This document shows positions 22,365 to 31,654 of a stretch of 64,000 nt of DNA, piece after piece (within the stretch, counting starts at the first letter, position 1; every line of letters starts with the position of its first letter). The DNA lies in contig NZ_CP022314.1 of NCBI RefSeq assembly GCF_003352915.1, positions 1,057,815 through 1,121,814 on the forward strand, in the 5' to 3' direction. The notes under the pieces are model-generated. The model ran no database searches and was not told where the DNA came from. It saw only the letters and a list, made by a program, of their open reading frames with translations. A program made the position numbers and the translations under genes. The DNA comes from Arthrobacter sp. PM3. Lineage in GTDB: Bacteria > Actinomycetota > Actinomycetes > Actinomycetales > Micrococcaceae.

Positions 22365-23174
22365 TTGGCGGCCAGTTCACGCAACGCACGTGAGGCGAAG
22401 CGGCGCGTCCAGCAAATGGAGGCCAGGCGCGGACTGCGCCGGGACCAGGACAAGCGCCGCAAGCGTGACAACGTCCTGGCCATCAGCGTAGGTGCCGGAG
22501 CCATCGCCCTGGCCCTGATCCTGCAGCTCACCGTCTTCTCGTCGAACCCGACCGAAGAGGAGTTCGCGGCCGCGCAGGAGGGCCTGAAGAGCCCGTCAGC
22601 GTCCGCCACGCCCACGGCCTCCCCCACGAACGCCGGCAACATCCCCAAGCCGGACACCGCGGCGGGCAAGACCTTCACCGGTGAGCTCGCGCTGAACCGC
22701 GGCACGCTGGGCGTTGAGCTGGACGGCACCAAAGCCCCGCAGGCCGCCGCCGTCTTCAAGTCCCTGGCGGACCAGAACTTCTACAAGGGCCTGAGCTGCC
22801 ACCGGCTGACCACGGCGGAGAGCTTTGGCGTCCTGCAGTGCGGCTCCAAGAGCGGCGACGGCAGCAGCGACCAGTCCTACACGTGGGGCCCGCTCGAAAA
22901 CACGCCGGCGGACAACAAATACCCGGCCGGGACCATCGCCGTGGCCCGGACCAGCGGGAACGCCTTCGGCAACGGCACGCAGTTCTTCATTGTGTACAAG
23001 GACACCGTCATTCCGGCAGATGCCGCCGGCGGCTACACGGTGGTGGGCAAGGTGACTTCCGGCCTCGACGTGGTGAACGGGATCGCCGCCGCCGGGGTCA
23101 CTCCGGGCGGCGCCAGCGCCACGGACGGCGCGCCTGTGGAACCAGTCACGATAGACTCGTTCTCACTGAAGTGA
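22365..23174 (+). CDS. membrane-anchored cyclophilin-type peptidyl-prolyl isomerase
   Basis: A 269-aa protein. Residues 1-37 are basic and cytoplasmic (REAKRRVQQMEARRGLRRDQ), followed by one membrane helix at about 39-60 and a Ser/Thr/Pro linker (75-100). The extracellular cyclophilin domain runs from about 110 to the end. Active-site positions include the Arg of SCHRL and the GTQFFIVY strand, and Trp of the canonical set appears substituted. It should catalyse proline isomerisation during folding of exported proteins. The TTG at 22365 is chosen because GGGAGG sits 4-5 bases upstream; upstream in-frame codons are only repeat sequence. Confidence 0.9.
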   Translation: MAASSRNAREAKRRVQQMEARRGLRRDQDKRRKRDNVLAISVGAGAIALALILQLTVFSSNPTEEEFAAAQEGLKSPSASATPTASPTNAGNIPKPDTAAGKTFTGELALNRGTLGVELDGTKAPQAAAVFKSLADQNFYKGLSCHRLTTAESFGVLQCGSKSGDGSSDQSYTWGPLENTPADNKYPAGTIAVARTSGNAFGNGTQFFIVYKDTVIPADAAGGYTVVGKVTSGLDVVNGIAAAGVTPGGASATDGAPVEPVTIDSFSLK

Positions 23175-23235
23175 CCAGCCGCGGCCGCCAAGGCCGCGGA
23201 CCCGGTATTTCCCTCCAAGCGAAAGACTACGAGCG

Positions 23236-24834
23236 GTGACAGAGAGTCAGAAATCCGACGAAACATTGGCAACGGCAGCTGCCAGCGAAACCGAAGCCGA
23301 GGCAACCCCAGCCCAGGGTGCAGGTGATGCTGTGAACGTCACGGCCGGCGAGACGGCAGCTGAATCCGCTGCTGACGCCGCAGCGCAGGCCACCGGGCCT
23401 GACGCTGAGGCTGCGGCAGAGGCTGCGGCAGAGGCTGCCGGGGCGCCTGCCCCGGCTGTGCCGGCTCCTGCGGGACCGCGCCCGGCTGCGCCAAGCCCGG
23501 CCGCGTTCGCTGCCCGGCCGAAAGCCAAGCCTTCCGCCGCCGCCCCGGCCCCTGCACCCGCGGCAGTGTCCTCCGCGGCTTCCCTGGCCGAGGCGGCCCG
23601 CTGGGGCCGGGTTGAGGGCGACGGCCACGTGTTTCTCACCGTCGACGGCGAAGAGCATTCTGTCGGCCAGTACCCGGGCGTCAGCGCCGACGAGGCTTTG
23701 GGCTACTTTGCCCGGAAGTTCGAGGACGTCGTCGCACAGATCGTCCTGCTGGAACAGCGTGTGAGCTCCAAGGCGCCTACCACGGACATGCAGAAGACCG
23801 TCACCCACCTGCGCGAGCAGCTGGCCGAACGGAACATGGTAGGTGACTTCCGCTCCGCCGAGGCCCGGCTGGATGTCCTGGTGACCCAGATCAGCGAACT
23901 CGAAAAGGCCGAGAAAGCCGAACACGACGCCGTCCGCGCCGCCGAGCTCGCCGCCCGTGAGGCCATCGTGGCCGAGGCCGAGGAAATCGCCGCCCAGGAC
24001 CCCGCGCAGACCCAGTGGAAGACGTCCAGCGCGCGCATGAATGAGCTCTTCGAAGCGTGGAAGACCGCGCAGAAGAGCGGTGTCCGGCTCGGCCGCAGCA
24101 ACGAGGACGCGCTGTGGAAGCGTTTCCGCGCCGCCCGCACGGTCTTTGACCGGCACCGCCGCGCTTACTTCTCCCAGCTGGACAGCAACAACTCGGCAGC
24201 CAAGGCAGCCAAGGAGAAGCTGATCGCCGAGGCCGAGGCACTGTCGTCCTCGACCGACTGGGGCTACGCCGCCGGCGAATACCGCCGCCTGATGGATGAC
24301 TGGAAGGCCTCGCCCCGGGCGAGCCGCAAGGACGACGACGCCCTGTGGGCCCGTTTCCGCGCCGCCCAGGACGTCTTCTTCACCAACCGGCAGGCAGCCA
24401 ACGACGAGATCGACCAGGAATACGGCGCGAACCTTGTCGTGAAGGAAGCCCTGCTGGCGGAGGCGAACGAGCTCCTGCCGATCAAGGACCTGGCCGCCGC
24501 CAAGAAGTCACTGCAGTCCATCCGCGACCGGTGGGAGGAGGCGGGCAAGGTTCCGCGCGCCGACATGGGACGGATCGAGGCCGGCCTGCGGAAGGTGGAA
24601 GACGCCGTCCGCCAGGCTGAGGACGAGAACTGGAAGCGCTCCAACCCGGAGACGAAGGCACGCACCAACAGTGCCCTGACCCAGCTCGAGGCCGCCATTG
24701 CCGGGCTGAAGGAAGACCTCGCCGAGGCGGAGAAGGCCGGCGACGAGCGCAAGATCAAGGCTGCGAGGGAAGCCCTCGAGGCACGCCAGGCGTGGCTGGA
24801 GCAGCTCGAACGCTCCGCGAGCGAACTCTCCTAG
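23236..24834 (+). CDS. DUF349 domain protein
   Basis: A 532-aa cytoplasmic protein. Residues 1-118 are a low-complexity Ala/Pro/Glu tail. After a short beta-rich piece (WGRVEGDGHVFLTVDGEEHS) the rest is helical with repeated DUF349 units. Typical pieces are WKTAQKSGVRLGRSNEDALW followed by KRFRAARTVFDRHRRAYF, and WKASPRASRKDDDALWARFR. DUF349 proteins are alpha-helical with unclear function; some are linked to DNA or RNA metabolism. The start is a GTG with a weak ribosome site. It is 61 bases after the cyclophilin gene, so possibly co-transcribed. Confidence 0.88.
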   Translation: MTESQKSDETLATAAASETEAEATPAQGAGDAVNVTAGETAAESAADAAAQATGPDAEAAAEAAAEAAGAPAPAVPAPAGPRPAAPSPAAFAARPKAKPSAAAPAPAPAAVSSAASLAEAARWGRVEGDGHVFLTVDGEEHSVGQYPGVSADEALGYFARKFEDVVAQIVLLEQRVSSKAPTTDMQKTVTHLREQLAERNMVGDFRSAEARLDVLVTQISELEKAEKAEHDAVRAAELAAREAIVAEAEEIAAQDPAQTQWKTSSARMNELFEAWKTAQKSGVRLGRSNEDALWKRFRAARTVFDRHRRAYFSQLDSNNSAAKAAKEKLIAEAEALSSSTDWGYAAGEYRRLMDDWKASPRASRKDDDALWARFRAAQDVFFTNRQAANDEIDQEYGANLVVKEALLAEANELLPIKDLAAAKKSLQSIRDRWEEAGKVPRADMGRIEAGLRKVEDAVRQAEDENWKRSNPETKARTNSALTQLEAAIAGLKEDLAEAEKAGDERKIKAAREALEARQAWLEQLERSASELS

Positions 24835-24861
24835 CCACTCAGGACGCCTGAAGTCACTGCC

Positions 24862-24902
24862 AGGCCCCGTTCCGGTTTATCCACATGACCGGAGCGGGGC
24901 CT
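24862..24902 (+). terminator. terminator after the DUF349 gene
   Basis: A 15-bp stem with one G-U pair (aggccccgttccggt at 24862-24876 and its partner at 24888-24902) and an 11-base loop, 27 bases past the stop. It is followed by gttctgt. Confidence 0.7.
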
Positions 24903-24936
24903 GTTCTGTGCCCGGGGAACCGGCCACGATGGCGGA

Positions 24937-25545
24937 ATGGTACTCATGCCCCGAGCTCCCGCCCCGGTGGCCGCTGCGGGCCAGGACCCGGAGCCGTTCG
25001 GGCTGTATTCCCCCGGCCCCTTGTTTTCCTGGCCGGAGCTGCAGGCCATGGCGGCCGACGGCGTGCTGACGCAGCTCTATCAGCGCGGCTATCTGCCGCC
25101 CGGCGCCCACGCCAGTCCGCAACTGCGCGCCCGGGCCGCGTCTCTGGCCGTTGCGCCGGCAATCCGGCAACGGGTGGTGGCCGGCCGGATGACGGCGGCG
25201 TGGATCTACGGCTGCGCCGCGGAGCCGGACCGCCTGGCACTGCTGGTTGATGCGAACCGGCGCGTTTCCAGCCTGCGATCTGTGCGCGGCTGCACGTTCC
25301 ATGAAGTGCGGCTGGGCCCGTTCGACGTCGTCAGCATGGGAGGACTGATGGTCTCCAGCCCGCTGCGCACGGCCATGGACGTGGCCCTGCACGTGGAGGC
25401 CGGCCTCGCCCTGCCGGCCCTGCGGGCCTTCCTGGCCATACCCGAGCTCGGCGTGCGGCTCCGGCTGCTCAGGCTGGCAGTGGACGCCAGCCCCCGCGCC
25501 CCGCACAAGAAGGCGGCCCTGGCGAAGATTGCCGCCCTCGAGTGA
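24937..25545 (+). CDS. AbiEi-like (type IV antitoxin family) protein, no toxin partner seen
   Basis: A 202-aa protein resembling the actinobacterial AbiEi/DUF559-neighbour group. The short N-terminal helix-turn-helix-like part is LFSWPELQAMAADGVLTQLY with QRGYLPPGAHASPQLRARA. A middle part follows with MTAAWIYGCAAEPDRLALLV and SSPLRTAMDVALHV. In true type IV systems AbiEi represses or neutralises the AbiEii nucleotidyltransferase, but no such gene lies next to this one. Many such orphans exist in Arthrobacter-type genomes. The assignment is by pattern only, and the start could also be the Met at residue 4. Confidence 0.55.
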   Translation: MVLMPRAPAPVAAAGQDPEPFGLYSPGPLFSWPELQAMAADGVLTQLYQRGYLPPGAHASPQLRARAASLAVAPAIRQRVVAGRMTAAWIYGCAAEPDRLALLVDANRRVSSLRSVRGCTFHEVRLGPFDVVSMGGLMVSSPLRTAMDVALHVEAGLALPALRAFLAIPELGVRLRLLRLAVDASPRAPHKKAALAKIAALE

Positions 25546-25584
25546 CAGCCGCAGGCACCTCCCGGGCCCGGCCGGCGGGACCGT

Positions 25585-27978
25585 TCAGCTGCGGCGGCGG
25601 TTGCCGGTGGTGCGGTAGACGTCGAAGACACCGTCGATCCGGCGGACTGCGCTAAGGACGTGGCTGAGGTACTTGGGGTCGCCCATCTCAAAAGCGAACT
25701 TGGAGATCGCGACCCGGTCGGTGGACGTGTGCACGCTGGCTGCCAGGATGTTGACGTGGTTGTCCGAGAGCACCCGGGTGACGTCCGAGAGCAGGGACTT
25801 GCGGTCCAGGGCTTCGACCTGGATTTCCACCAGGAACACGCTGGACTGCGTGGGCGCCCAGTCCACTTCCACGATCCTGTCGGGCTGGTCCCTCAGGCCG
25901 CTGACGTTGGTGCAGTCGGTGCGGTGCACGGACACCCCGGAACCGCGGGTGACGAACCCGAGGATGGGGTCGGGCGGGACCGGCGTGCAGCACCGGGCCA
26001 GCTTCACCCACACATCATCCACGCCGCGGACAACCACACCGGAATCGGAGAAGCGGGCCTTGCTGACCTGGGTGGGGATCGAGACCTCGGCGAGGTCGTC
26101 ATCCGGGTGCTCGGTGGGGCCCAGGCTCTCTACCAGGCGTTCCATGACGGACTGTGCGGAGGTGTGCCCGTCGCCTACCCCGGCGTAGAGTCCGGAGATG
26201 TCGGCGTACTTGAAGTCCTCTGCGATCGCGGCGAGGGCGTCGTGGGTCATGAGCCGCTGCAGCGGGAGGTTCTGCTTGCGCATCGCCTTGGTCAGCAGGT
26301 CCTTGCCGCGGTCGATCGCTTCCTCGCGGCGTTCCTTGCTGAACCATTGCCGGATCTTGTTCCGGGCCCGGGCGCTCTTGACGAAGTGCTGCCAGTCCTG
26401 GCTGGGTCCGGCGCCTTCGGCCTTGGAGGTGAAGATCTCCACCCAGTCACCGTGGTTCAGCTCGCTGTTCAGCGGGACGAGTTTGCCGTTGACGCGGGCC
26501 CCGATGGTCCGGTGGCCCACCTCGGTGTGCACGGCGTACGCGAAGTCCACCGGGGTGGAGCCGGCCGGCAGGGCCATAACCTCGCCCTTGGGGGTGAAGA
26601 CAAACACTTCCCGGGCGTTGATCTCAAAGCGCAGCGAGTCGAGGAACTCGCCCGGGTCGGAGGTTTCCTGCTGCCAATCGACGAGGGAGCGCAGCCAGCC
26701 CATGTCGCCGTCGCGCGGGCTGCCGGGCCCGGCGGCCGTCCGGTTCGGCTGGTCCTTGTACTTCCAGTGCGCGGCGACGCCGTACTCGGCCCGCCGGTGC
26801 ATCTCGTGGGTGCGGATCTGGATCTCCACCGGCTTGCCGCCCGGGCCGATCACCGTGGTGTGCAGCGACTGGTACATGTTGAACTTGGGCATCGCGATGT
26901 AGTCCTTGAACCTCCCGGGCAGGGGGTTCCAGCGCGAGTGCATGGCGCCAAGGGCCGCGTAGCAGTCCCGGACGGAGTCGACCAGGACGCGCACGCCCAT
27001 GAGGTCGTTGATGTCGTCGAAGTCTTTGTCGCGGACGATCATCTTCTGGTAAATCGAGTAGTAGTGCTTGGGCCGGCCGGTGATCGTGGCTTTGATCTTG
27101 GCCGCGCGGAGGTCCTCGGTGATCTGGTTGCGGATGACAGCCAGGTTCTTTTCCCGCTCCGGGGTCCGGTCCCCCACCATCCGCACGATTTCCTCGTACA
27201 CCTTCGGATAGAGGGCGGCGAAGGAGAGGTCCTCAAGTTCCCACTTGATGGTGTTCATGCCGAGCCGGTGGGCCAGCGGCGCGAAGATCTCGAGCGTTTC
27301 CCGGGCCTTCCGGGCCGAGGACTCGGCTGAGACGAACCGCCACGTGCGGGCGTTGTGGAGCCGGTCGGCCAGTTTGATCATGAGGACACGGATGTCCTTG
27401 GCCATGGCCACGACCATCTTGCGGACGGTCTCGGACTGCGCCGCCTCGCCGAAGCTGACCTTGTCCAGCTTGGTGACGCCGTCCACCAGCATCGCCACTT
27501 CCGGCCCGAATTCGGCTTTCAGGTCCGCCAGCGTGTAGGAGGTGTCCTCGACAGTGTCGTGCAGCAGGGCGGCGGCCAGCGTGGTGCCGCTGAGACCGAG
27601 TTCGGCCAGGATCGTGGCGACGGCGACCGGGTGCGTGATGTAAGGGTCACCGCTTTTGCGCTTCTGTCCCCGGTGGCAGCGCTCGGCCACGACGAAGGCG
27701 CGCTGGATGAGGTCGAAGTCCTCTTTGGGATTGTTGGCGCGCACAGTGCGCAGCAGCGGCTCCAGGATCGGCGAGTACGCCGGGGCACCGCGGCCTGTCA
27801 GCCGCGCCAGCCGGGACCGTGTCCGTTCCCGCCGTCCGGGGAACGTGGGGCGGGCCCCGGAGTTGTCAACCGGCACTGGAACATCGGGACGTCCGGGAGC
27901 CACCAGGCCGGTCTGAGAACCCTGGCCGTGGCCCTTGCCCGCAGGTGCCTGAGGCACCGGCGTCGAACGTTCTTCCAA
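25585..27978 (-). CDS. relA: bifunctional (p)ppGpp synthetase/hydrolase Rel
   Basis: Stringent-response enzyme making and degrading (p)ppGpp; 797 aa, full length for the actinobacterial Rel group. Residues 1-70 are a variable, Pro-rich extension. The HD hydrolase domain has [21 protein letters not shown] (His140-Asp141 and Glu144-Asp145) and DGVTKLDKV. The synthetase domain has [23 protein letters not shown] and [24 protein letters not shown] domain ([20 protein letters not shown]) and a C-terminal ACT domain follow. The apparent TTG start at 27978 has AGAGGTG upstream. It is the last gene of the sec-ruv row. Confidence 0.96.
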   Translation of the reverse strand: MEERSTPVPQAPAGKGHGQGSQTGLVAPGRPDVPVPVDNSGARPTFPGRRERTRSRLARLTGRGAPAYSPILEPLLRTVRANNPKEDFDLIQRAFVVAERCHRGQKRKSGDPYITHPVAVATILAELGLSGTTLAAALLHDTVEDTSYTLADLKAEFGPEVAMLVDGVTKLDKVSFGEAAQSETVRKMVVAMAKDIRVLMIKLADRLHNARTWRFVSAESSARKARETLEIFAPLAHRLGMNTIKWELEDLSFAALYPKVYEEIVRMVGDRTPEREKNLAVIRNQITEDLRAAKIKATITGRPKHYYSIYQKMIVRDKDFDDINDLMGVRVLVDSVRDCYAALGAMHSRWNPLPGRFKDYIAMPKFNMYQSLHTTVIGPGGKPVEIQIRTHEMHRRAEYGVAAHWKYKDQPNRTAAGPGSPRDGDMGWLRSLVDWQQETSDPGEFLDSLRFEINAREVFVFTPKGEVMALPAGSTPVDFAYAVHTEVGHRTIGARVNGKLVPLNSELNHGDWVEIFTSKAEGAGPSQDWQHFVKSARARNKIRQWFSKERREEAIDRGKDLLTKAMRKQNLPLQRLMTHDALAAIAEDFKYADISGLYAGVGDGHTSAQSVMERLVESLGPTEHPDDDLAEVSIPTQVSKARFSDSGVVVRGVDDVWVKLARCCTPVPPDPILGFVTRGSGVSVHRTDCTNVSGLRDQPDRIVEVDWAPTQSSVFLVEIQVEALDRKSLLSDVTRVLSDNHVNILAASVHTSTDRVAISKFAFEMGDPKYLSHVLSAVRRIDGVFDVYRTTGNRRRS

Positions 27979-28060
27979 TGGAGCACCTCTCGCGACCGGT
28001 TAATTATTCCAGTGTATTCCCGCAGCAGGATACTTCGATAACCGGCCCGGATACGACAAC

Positions 28061-28096
28061 GGGCCGGAGGCCGCCCGAAAGGACGCTCTCCGGCCC
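28061..28096 (-). terminator. probable terminator of the secDF unit
   Basis: A 9-bp GC-rich inverted repeat (gggccggag at 28061-28069 and ctccggccc at 28088-28096) 14 bases past the secF stop, between secF and rel. There is no U-run, so termination is only suggested. Confidence 0.5.
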
Positions 28097-28109
28097 GCCG
28101 GCGGACGGC

Positions 28110-29129
28110 TCAGGCCGTGGCTGCGGACTCCTGCGCGGCGGTCTTGGCGGCCGCATCCGCGCGCCGCTGTTCCACCCGCTTGGCCTGCTTGACGAGGTCC
28201 GGCTCGCCCTGCCTCAGCGCGGCATACAGCGGGGCCGCGATGAAGATCGTGGCCGCGGTGCCGACGAGAATGCCGACGAACAGGGCCAGCGACAGGTCCC
28301 GCAGGGTGCCGGCCCCCAGGAGTCCGGCGCCGATGAAGAGGATGGCGCCGACCGGGAGGATGGCCACCACCATGGTGTTGATGGAGCGGACCAGGGTCTG
28401 GTTGATGGCCAGGTTGACCTCCTCGGCGAAGGTGCGCCGGGTGGATGCCTGAATGTCCGCGGTATTCTCGCGGATCTTGTCGAACACCACCACGGTGTCG
28501 TACAGCGAGTAGCTGAGCACGGTCAGGAAGCCGATGATGGCCGACGGTGTCACTTCGAAGTCACTGAGCCCGTACACACCGGCGGTAATGAACATCGTCA
28601 CGGCCATGCCGACGATTGCCGACAGTGACATCTTCCAGGTCCGGAAGTATAGCGCCATCAGGACTGCGGCCAGGCCAACGAAGATCGCCAGGCCGATCAG
28701 GGCCTGCTTGGTGACGTCCGCACCCCAGGTGGGGCCGACGAACGTGGAAGTCACTTCGTTGTCGGTCACGCCGTAGGCCTTGGTGAGGCCCTGCTTGATC
28801 TGCAGCGTCTCGTCGTCGCTGAGCTTGTCCGTCTGGATGCGCATGGTATTGCCGGCGACGTTGGCGACGCGCGGCACCGCCCCCGGCACGACTTCCTGGA
28901 CGGCCTTCTCGCCGCGGGACGCCTCGGTGGACTGGACATTGGAGACCGTGAACTCCGAGCCGCCGCGGAACTCGATGCCGAGGTTGAAGCCGCCCTTGAA
29001 GATCGGGATCAGGATGGACAGGGCGACGGCGATGCCGGCAACCAGGAACCAGACCTTCTTGTAACCGACAAAGTCGTACGAGCGTTTGCCCGTGTAGAGC
29101 TCGTTGCCGAATGTTGAGAAGTTGACCAT
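28110..29129 (-). CDS. secF: protein translocase subunit SecF
   Basis: Membrane partner of SecD in proton-driven pulling of exported proteins across the membrane; 339 aa. Six membrane helices are expected, the first at about 28-46. The periplasmic loop begins GGFNLGIEFRGGSEFTVSNV, the family GIDFxGG signature. The conserved SVVGFLTVLSYSLYDTVVVF-like stretch is visible as AIIGFLTVLSYSLYDTVVVF, followed by DKIRENT. The C-terminal tail is basic and Ala-rich. The ATG directly follows the secD TAA with no gap. Confidence 0.96.
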   Translation of the reverse strand: MVNFSTFGNELYTGKRSYDFVGYKKVWFLVAGIAVALSILIPIFKGGFNLGIEFRGGSEFTVSNVQSTEASRGEKAVQEVVPGAVPRVANVAGNTMRIQTDKLSDDETLQIKQGLTKAYGVTDNEVTSTFVGPTWGADVTKQALIGLAIFVGLAAVLMALYFRTWKMSLSAIVGMAVTMFITAGVYGLSDFEVTPSAIIGFLTVLSYSLYDTVVVFDKIRENTADIQASTRRTFAEEVNLAINQTLVRSINTMVVAILPVGAILFIGAGLLGAGTLRDLSLALFVGILVGTAATIFIAAPLYAALRQGEPDLVKQAKRVEQRRADAAAKTAAQESAATA

Positions 29130-30905
29130 TTACTTGCCCTCCTTGGACGTGCTCTTGGAGGTGCCGGCGAGCTGCTCCTGTTGTGCCTGCTCCTGCTTTT
29201 CAGCGAGTCGGCGTTCTGCAATCGTCATCCGGCGCTCTGCCTCTGCGGCGGCGCCGGTGTTCTTCGCGCGGACCACGGCCACCGGCTTGTCGTCCGGGGT
29301 GCGGAGCCGGCCGGCCCCGCGGTATAGCGGCACGGCGCCCAGGCGCTTCGGGTCCAGGCCGGAGAACCGGTGGCCTTCGCCGAAGAACTTGGTCCGGGCC
29401 AGCAGTTGCAGGGTCGGGTGGGTGAACATGAACACGACAATGAGGTCGGCAATGGCGGTGAGGCCAAGGGTGAACGCGAAGCCTCGGACGTTGCCCACGG
29501 CCACGAAGAACAGCACGACGGCGGCGAGCAGGTTGACGGCCTTGGACGCCAGGATGGTGCGCTTGGCTCGTTTCCAGCCGTTTTCCACCGCTGAGACCAG
29601 TCCCCGGCCCTCGCGAAGCTCATCGCGGATGCGTTCGAAGTACACAATGAACGAGTCCGCGGTCTGGCCGATGGCCACAATCAGACCGGCCACGCCAGCC
29701 AGGGACAGCCGGTAGTTCTCCGTCCAGCCCAGGATGGCGATGGCCAGGAACGTGATCACGCCGGCAATCACGAGGGACGCCACGGTCACGAAGCCCAGTG
29801 CCCGGTACTGGAAGAGCGAGTAGATCACCACGAGCAGCAGGCCGATGAGGCCGGCCAGCATGCCCATGCGGAGCTGCTCTCCGCCGAGGGTTGCCGAGAT
29901 CTGCTGTTCGCTCTGGATCTCGAAGCTGATCGGCAGGGCGCCGAAACGAAGCTGGTCGGAGAGGGCCTTCGCGGACTCTTCGGTGAACCCGCCCGTAATC
30001 TGCGGGCGGCCGTCCGTGATGACGGCCAGAGAGCGCGGGGCGGAGATCACCTGGTCGTCCAGGACGATCGCGAACTGGGCCTTCGGGTCCGATCCGCTCT
30101 GACCGCCGGCGGCGGAATAGAACTGGTACAGCCGTTCCGTGACTTCCTTGAACTTGGCGGTGCCCTCGTCATCGAACTGGATGTTGACGGCCCATTCGTT
30201 GGTCACGGCGCCCTGTGCGCCGCGCTGCAGCTGGAACGAGGAGGACTTGATGTTCGAGCCCTTGACCTCAACCGGGCCAAGAATGTACTTGATGGCCGGG
30301 GACGTGGCCGTGGCCGGTTCACAGGTCACCAGCGGCTTCGCCGGATCGGAGCGCTGCTGCTTGTCCTGCGAGGGGTTCACGCAGTCAAGCGCCTCGAACT
30401 GCTTGTAGATCTCGGGGGTGATCCAGTTCTCGTCGCTGCTGTTGGCCGGTGCCGCCGTGGGCTTGGGCAGCTTGTCCTCCGGGGTGCGCGACTCGGCAGG
30501 CACCGCTGCGCCGGCGCCGGTCTGGATCACCGGCCGGAAGTTCATGTCCGCGGACGCCTGGATCAGCGCGCGGGTTTCCTTGGCGGGGGTACCCGGCAGG
30601 CTGACGACGACGTTGCGGCCGGACTGGGTGCTGATTTCCGCTTCCGCAACGCCGGAGCCGTCCACGCGCTGGCGAATGATCGCCACAGCCTGGTTGAGCT
30701 GATCTTCGGTAATGCCCGAACCGCCCTCTACCTTTGGCGCCAGGATCATCTGGGTGCCGCCTTCAAGGTCCAGGGCGAGCTTGGGCGTCCAGCTCGCCTG
30801 ACCGGCCATCGTGCCGCCGGCCAGGACAGCCGTCATGGCGGCGATGAGTACACCAAGCCAGACCAGCATCCTGATGGCTGATTTTTTGGGGCCAGTTCGT
30901 GCCAT
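29130..30905 (-). CDS. secD: protein translocase subunit SecD
   Basis: 591-aa SecD. The first membrane helix is at about 10-30. Next comes a large extracytoplasmic domain with LALDLEGGTQMILAPKVEGG and the P1 base region VVSLPGTPAKETRALIQASA. The C-terminal five-helix bundle has LGGEQLRMGMLAGLIGLLLV, QTADSFIVYFERIRDELREG and RGFAFTLGLTAIADLIVVFM. The periplasmic insert is expanded by a Pro/Ser/Asp-rich stretch around 145-200, as is common in actinobacteria. The C-terminus is Gln/Lys-rich. It is 106 bases after yajC and joined end to end with secF. Confidence 0.97.
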   Translation of the reverse strand: MARTGPKKSAIRMLVWLGVLIAAMTAVLAGGTMAGQASWTPKLALDLEGGTQMILAPKVEGGSGITEDQLNQAVAIIRQRVDGSGVAEAEISTQSGRNVVVSLPGTPAKETRALIQASADMNFRPVIQTGAGAAVPAESRTPEDKLPKPTAAPANSSDENWITPEIYKQFEALDCVNPSQDKQQRSDPAKPLVTCEPATATSPAIKYILGPVEVKGSNIKSSSFQLQRGAQGAVTNEWAVNIQFDDEGTAKFKEVTERLYQFYSAAGGQSGSDPKAQFAIVLDDQVISAPRSLAVITDGRPQITGGFTEESAKALSDQLRFGALPISFEIQSEQQISATLGGEQLRMGMLAGLIGLLLVVIYSLFQYRALGFVTVASLVIAGVITFLAIAILGWTENYRLSLAGVAGLIVAIGQTADSFIVYFERIRDELREGRGLVSAVENGWKRAKRTILASKAVNLLAAVVLFFVAVGNVRGFAFTLGLTAIADLIVVFMFTHPTLQLLARTKFFGEGHRFSGLDPKRLGAVPLYRGAGRLRTPDDKPVAVVRAKNTGAAAEAERRMTIAERRLAEKQEQAQQEQLAGTSKSTSKEGK

Positions 30906-30933
30906 TGTCGATCTTTCTAATATTTACGGCGGA

Positions 30934-30969
30934 TCCGCCGGCGGGGGCGCTGCGTCCCCCGCCGGCGGA
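30934..30969. terminator. strong hairpin between yajC and secD
   Basis: A perfect 14-bp GC stem (tccgccggcggggg at 30934-30947 and its complement at 30956-30969) with an 8-base loop, in the 106-bp gap between yajC and secD. There is no U-run. It may act as an attenuator or an mRNA-processing barrier that sets the yajC:secD ratio. Confidence 0.55.
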
Positions 30970-31011
30970 CGCCCGCAATCGTTGCTTCGCTGGATAGCTC
31001 AGAGAGGCAGA

Positions 31012-31449
31012 CTAGCTGTCTTTCTTGCCTTCGTCGTTGAGGCGGCGCAGGGTTTCCTCGGGAGTTTCGTTGCGGGGGGTTTCGTCGACCGGGGTTTGAT
31101 TGACCGGCGTCGACCCGTCCGCAGCCTCGGCGGCCGGGCTGAGAGAGGAAGCGTCGTCGGGAACAACCGTCGGCTCCACGGCGGCAGCAACCGGCTCGAC
31201 GATCTTGGTGACGGCCTGGCGGTGCACGGTAGCGGTGTTGCCGGGGGACAGTTCCAGCGTGACCTTGTTCTCCGCTTCGTCGATGTCGACGATCCGGCCG
31301 AACAGGCCAAAGCTCGTCATAACCTCCACACCGGGGCCGAACTTCGACTGGAGCTCAGCCTGCTGCTGCTGCGTCTTCTTGTTGCGGCGGAACATCATGA
31401 AGACGAACACGCCGAGCATGACGAACAGGAGAATTGTCATTGGATCCAA
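31012..31449 (-). CDS. yajC: preprotein translocase accessory subunit YajC
   Basis: A 145-aa single-pass membrane protein of the SecDF-YajC complex. The membrane helix is at about 4-20 (MTILLFVMLGVFVFMMF), followed by RRNKKTQQQQAELQ and the conserved GVEVMTSFGLFGRIVDIDEAENKVTLEL. The C-terminal 60 residues are an acidic, Ser/Thr/Pro-rich tail beyond the usual domain. The TTG at 31449 gives the family MDPMTI start; the ATG at 31440 is the alternative. It is the first sec gene, 205 bases after ruvB. Confidence 0.93.
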   Translation of the reverse strand: MDPMTILLFVMLGVFVFMMFRRNKKTQQQQAELQSKFGPGVEVMTSFGLFGRIVDIDEAENKVTLELSPGNTATVHRQAVTKIVEPVAAAVEPTVVPDDASSLSPAAEAADGSTPVNQTPVDETPRNETPEETLRRLNDEGKKDS

Positions 31450-31654
31450 GGGGAATGTTCCATTCTGTACTTGCGTAGCTGGTTTTCAACAACGTCCGTT
31501 TGTTCCGGGCGGCGCGGGCAGAGGCCTGCACAGCAAGCTGGCAGAGAGACCATTCCCCCAACCGCCGGCGGCCACCTGCTCTCCGCCCACGGAAACAAAA
31601 CCCGAACGTGCCGAGCGTCATACCAGTCTAAAGGGAAAAGCTGGACGAACGGTG

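Noticed and set aside
22103..22393. A protein made of the repeated block CYNGAVTTELLQRS
   Set aside because: It arises only from the non-coding 14-bp array; all three frames stay open for the same reason.
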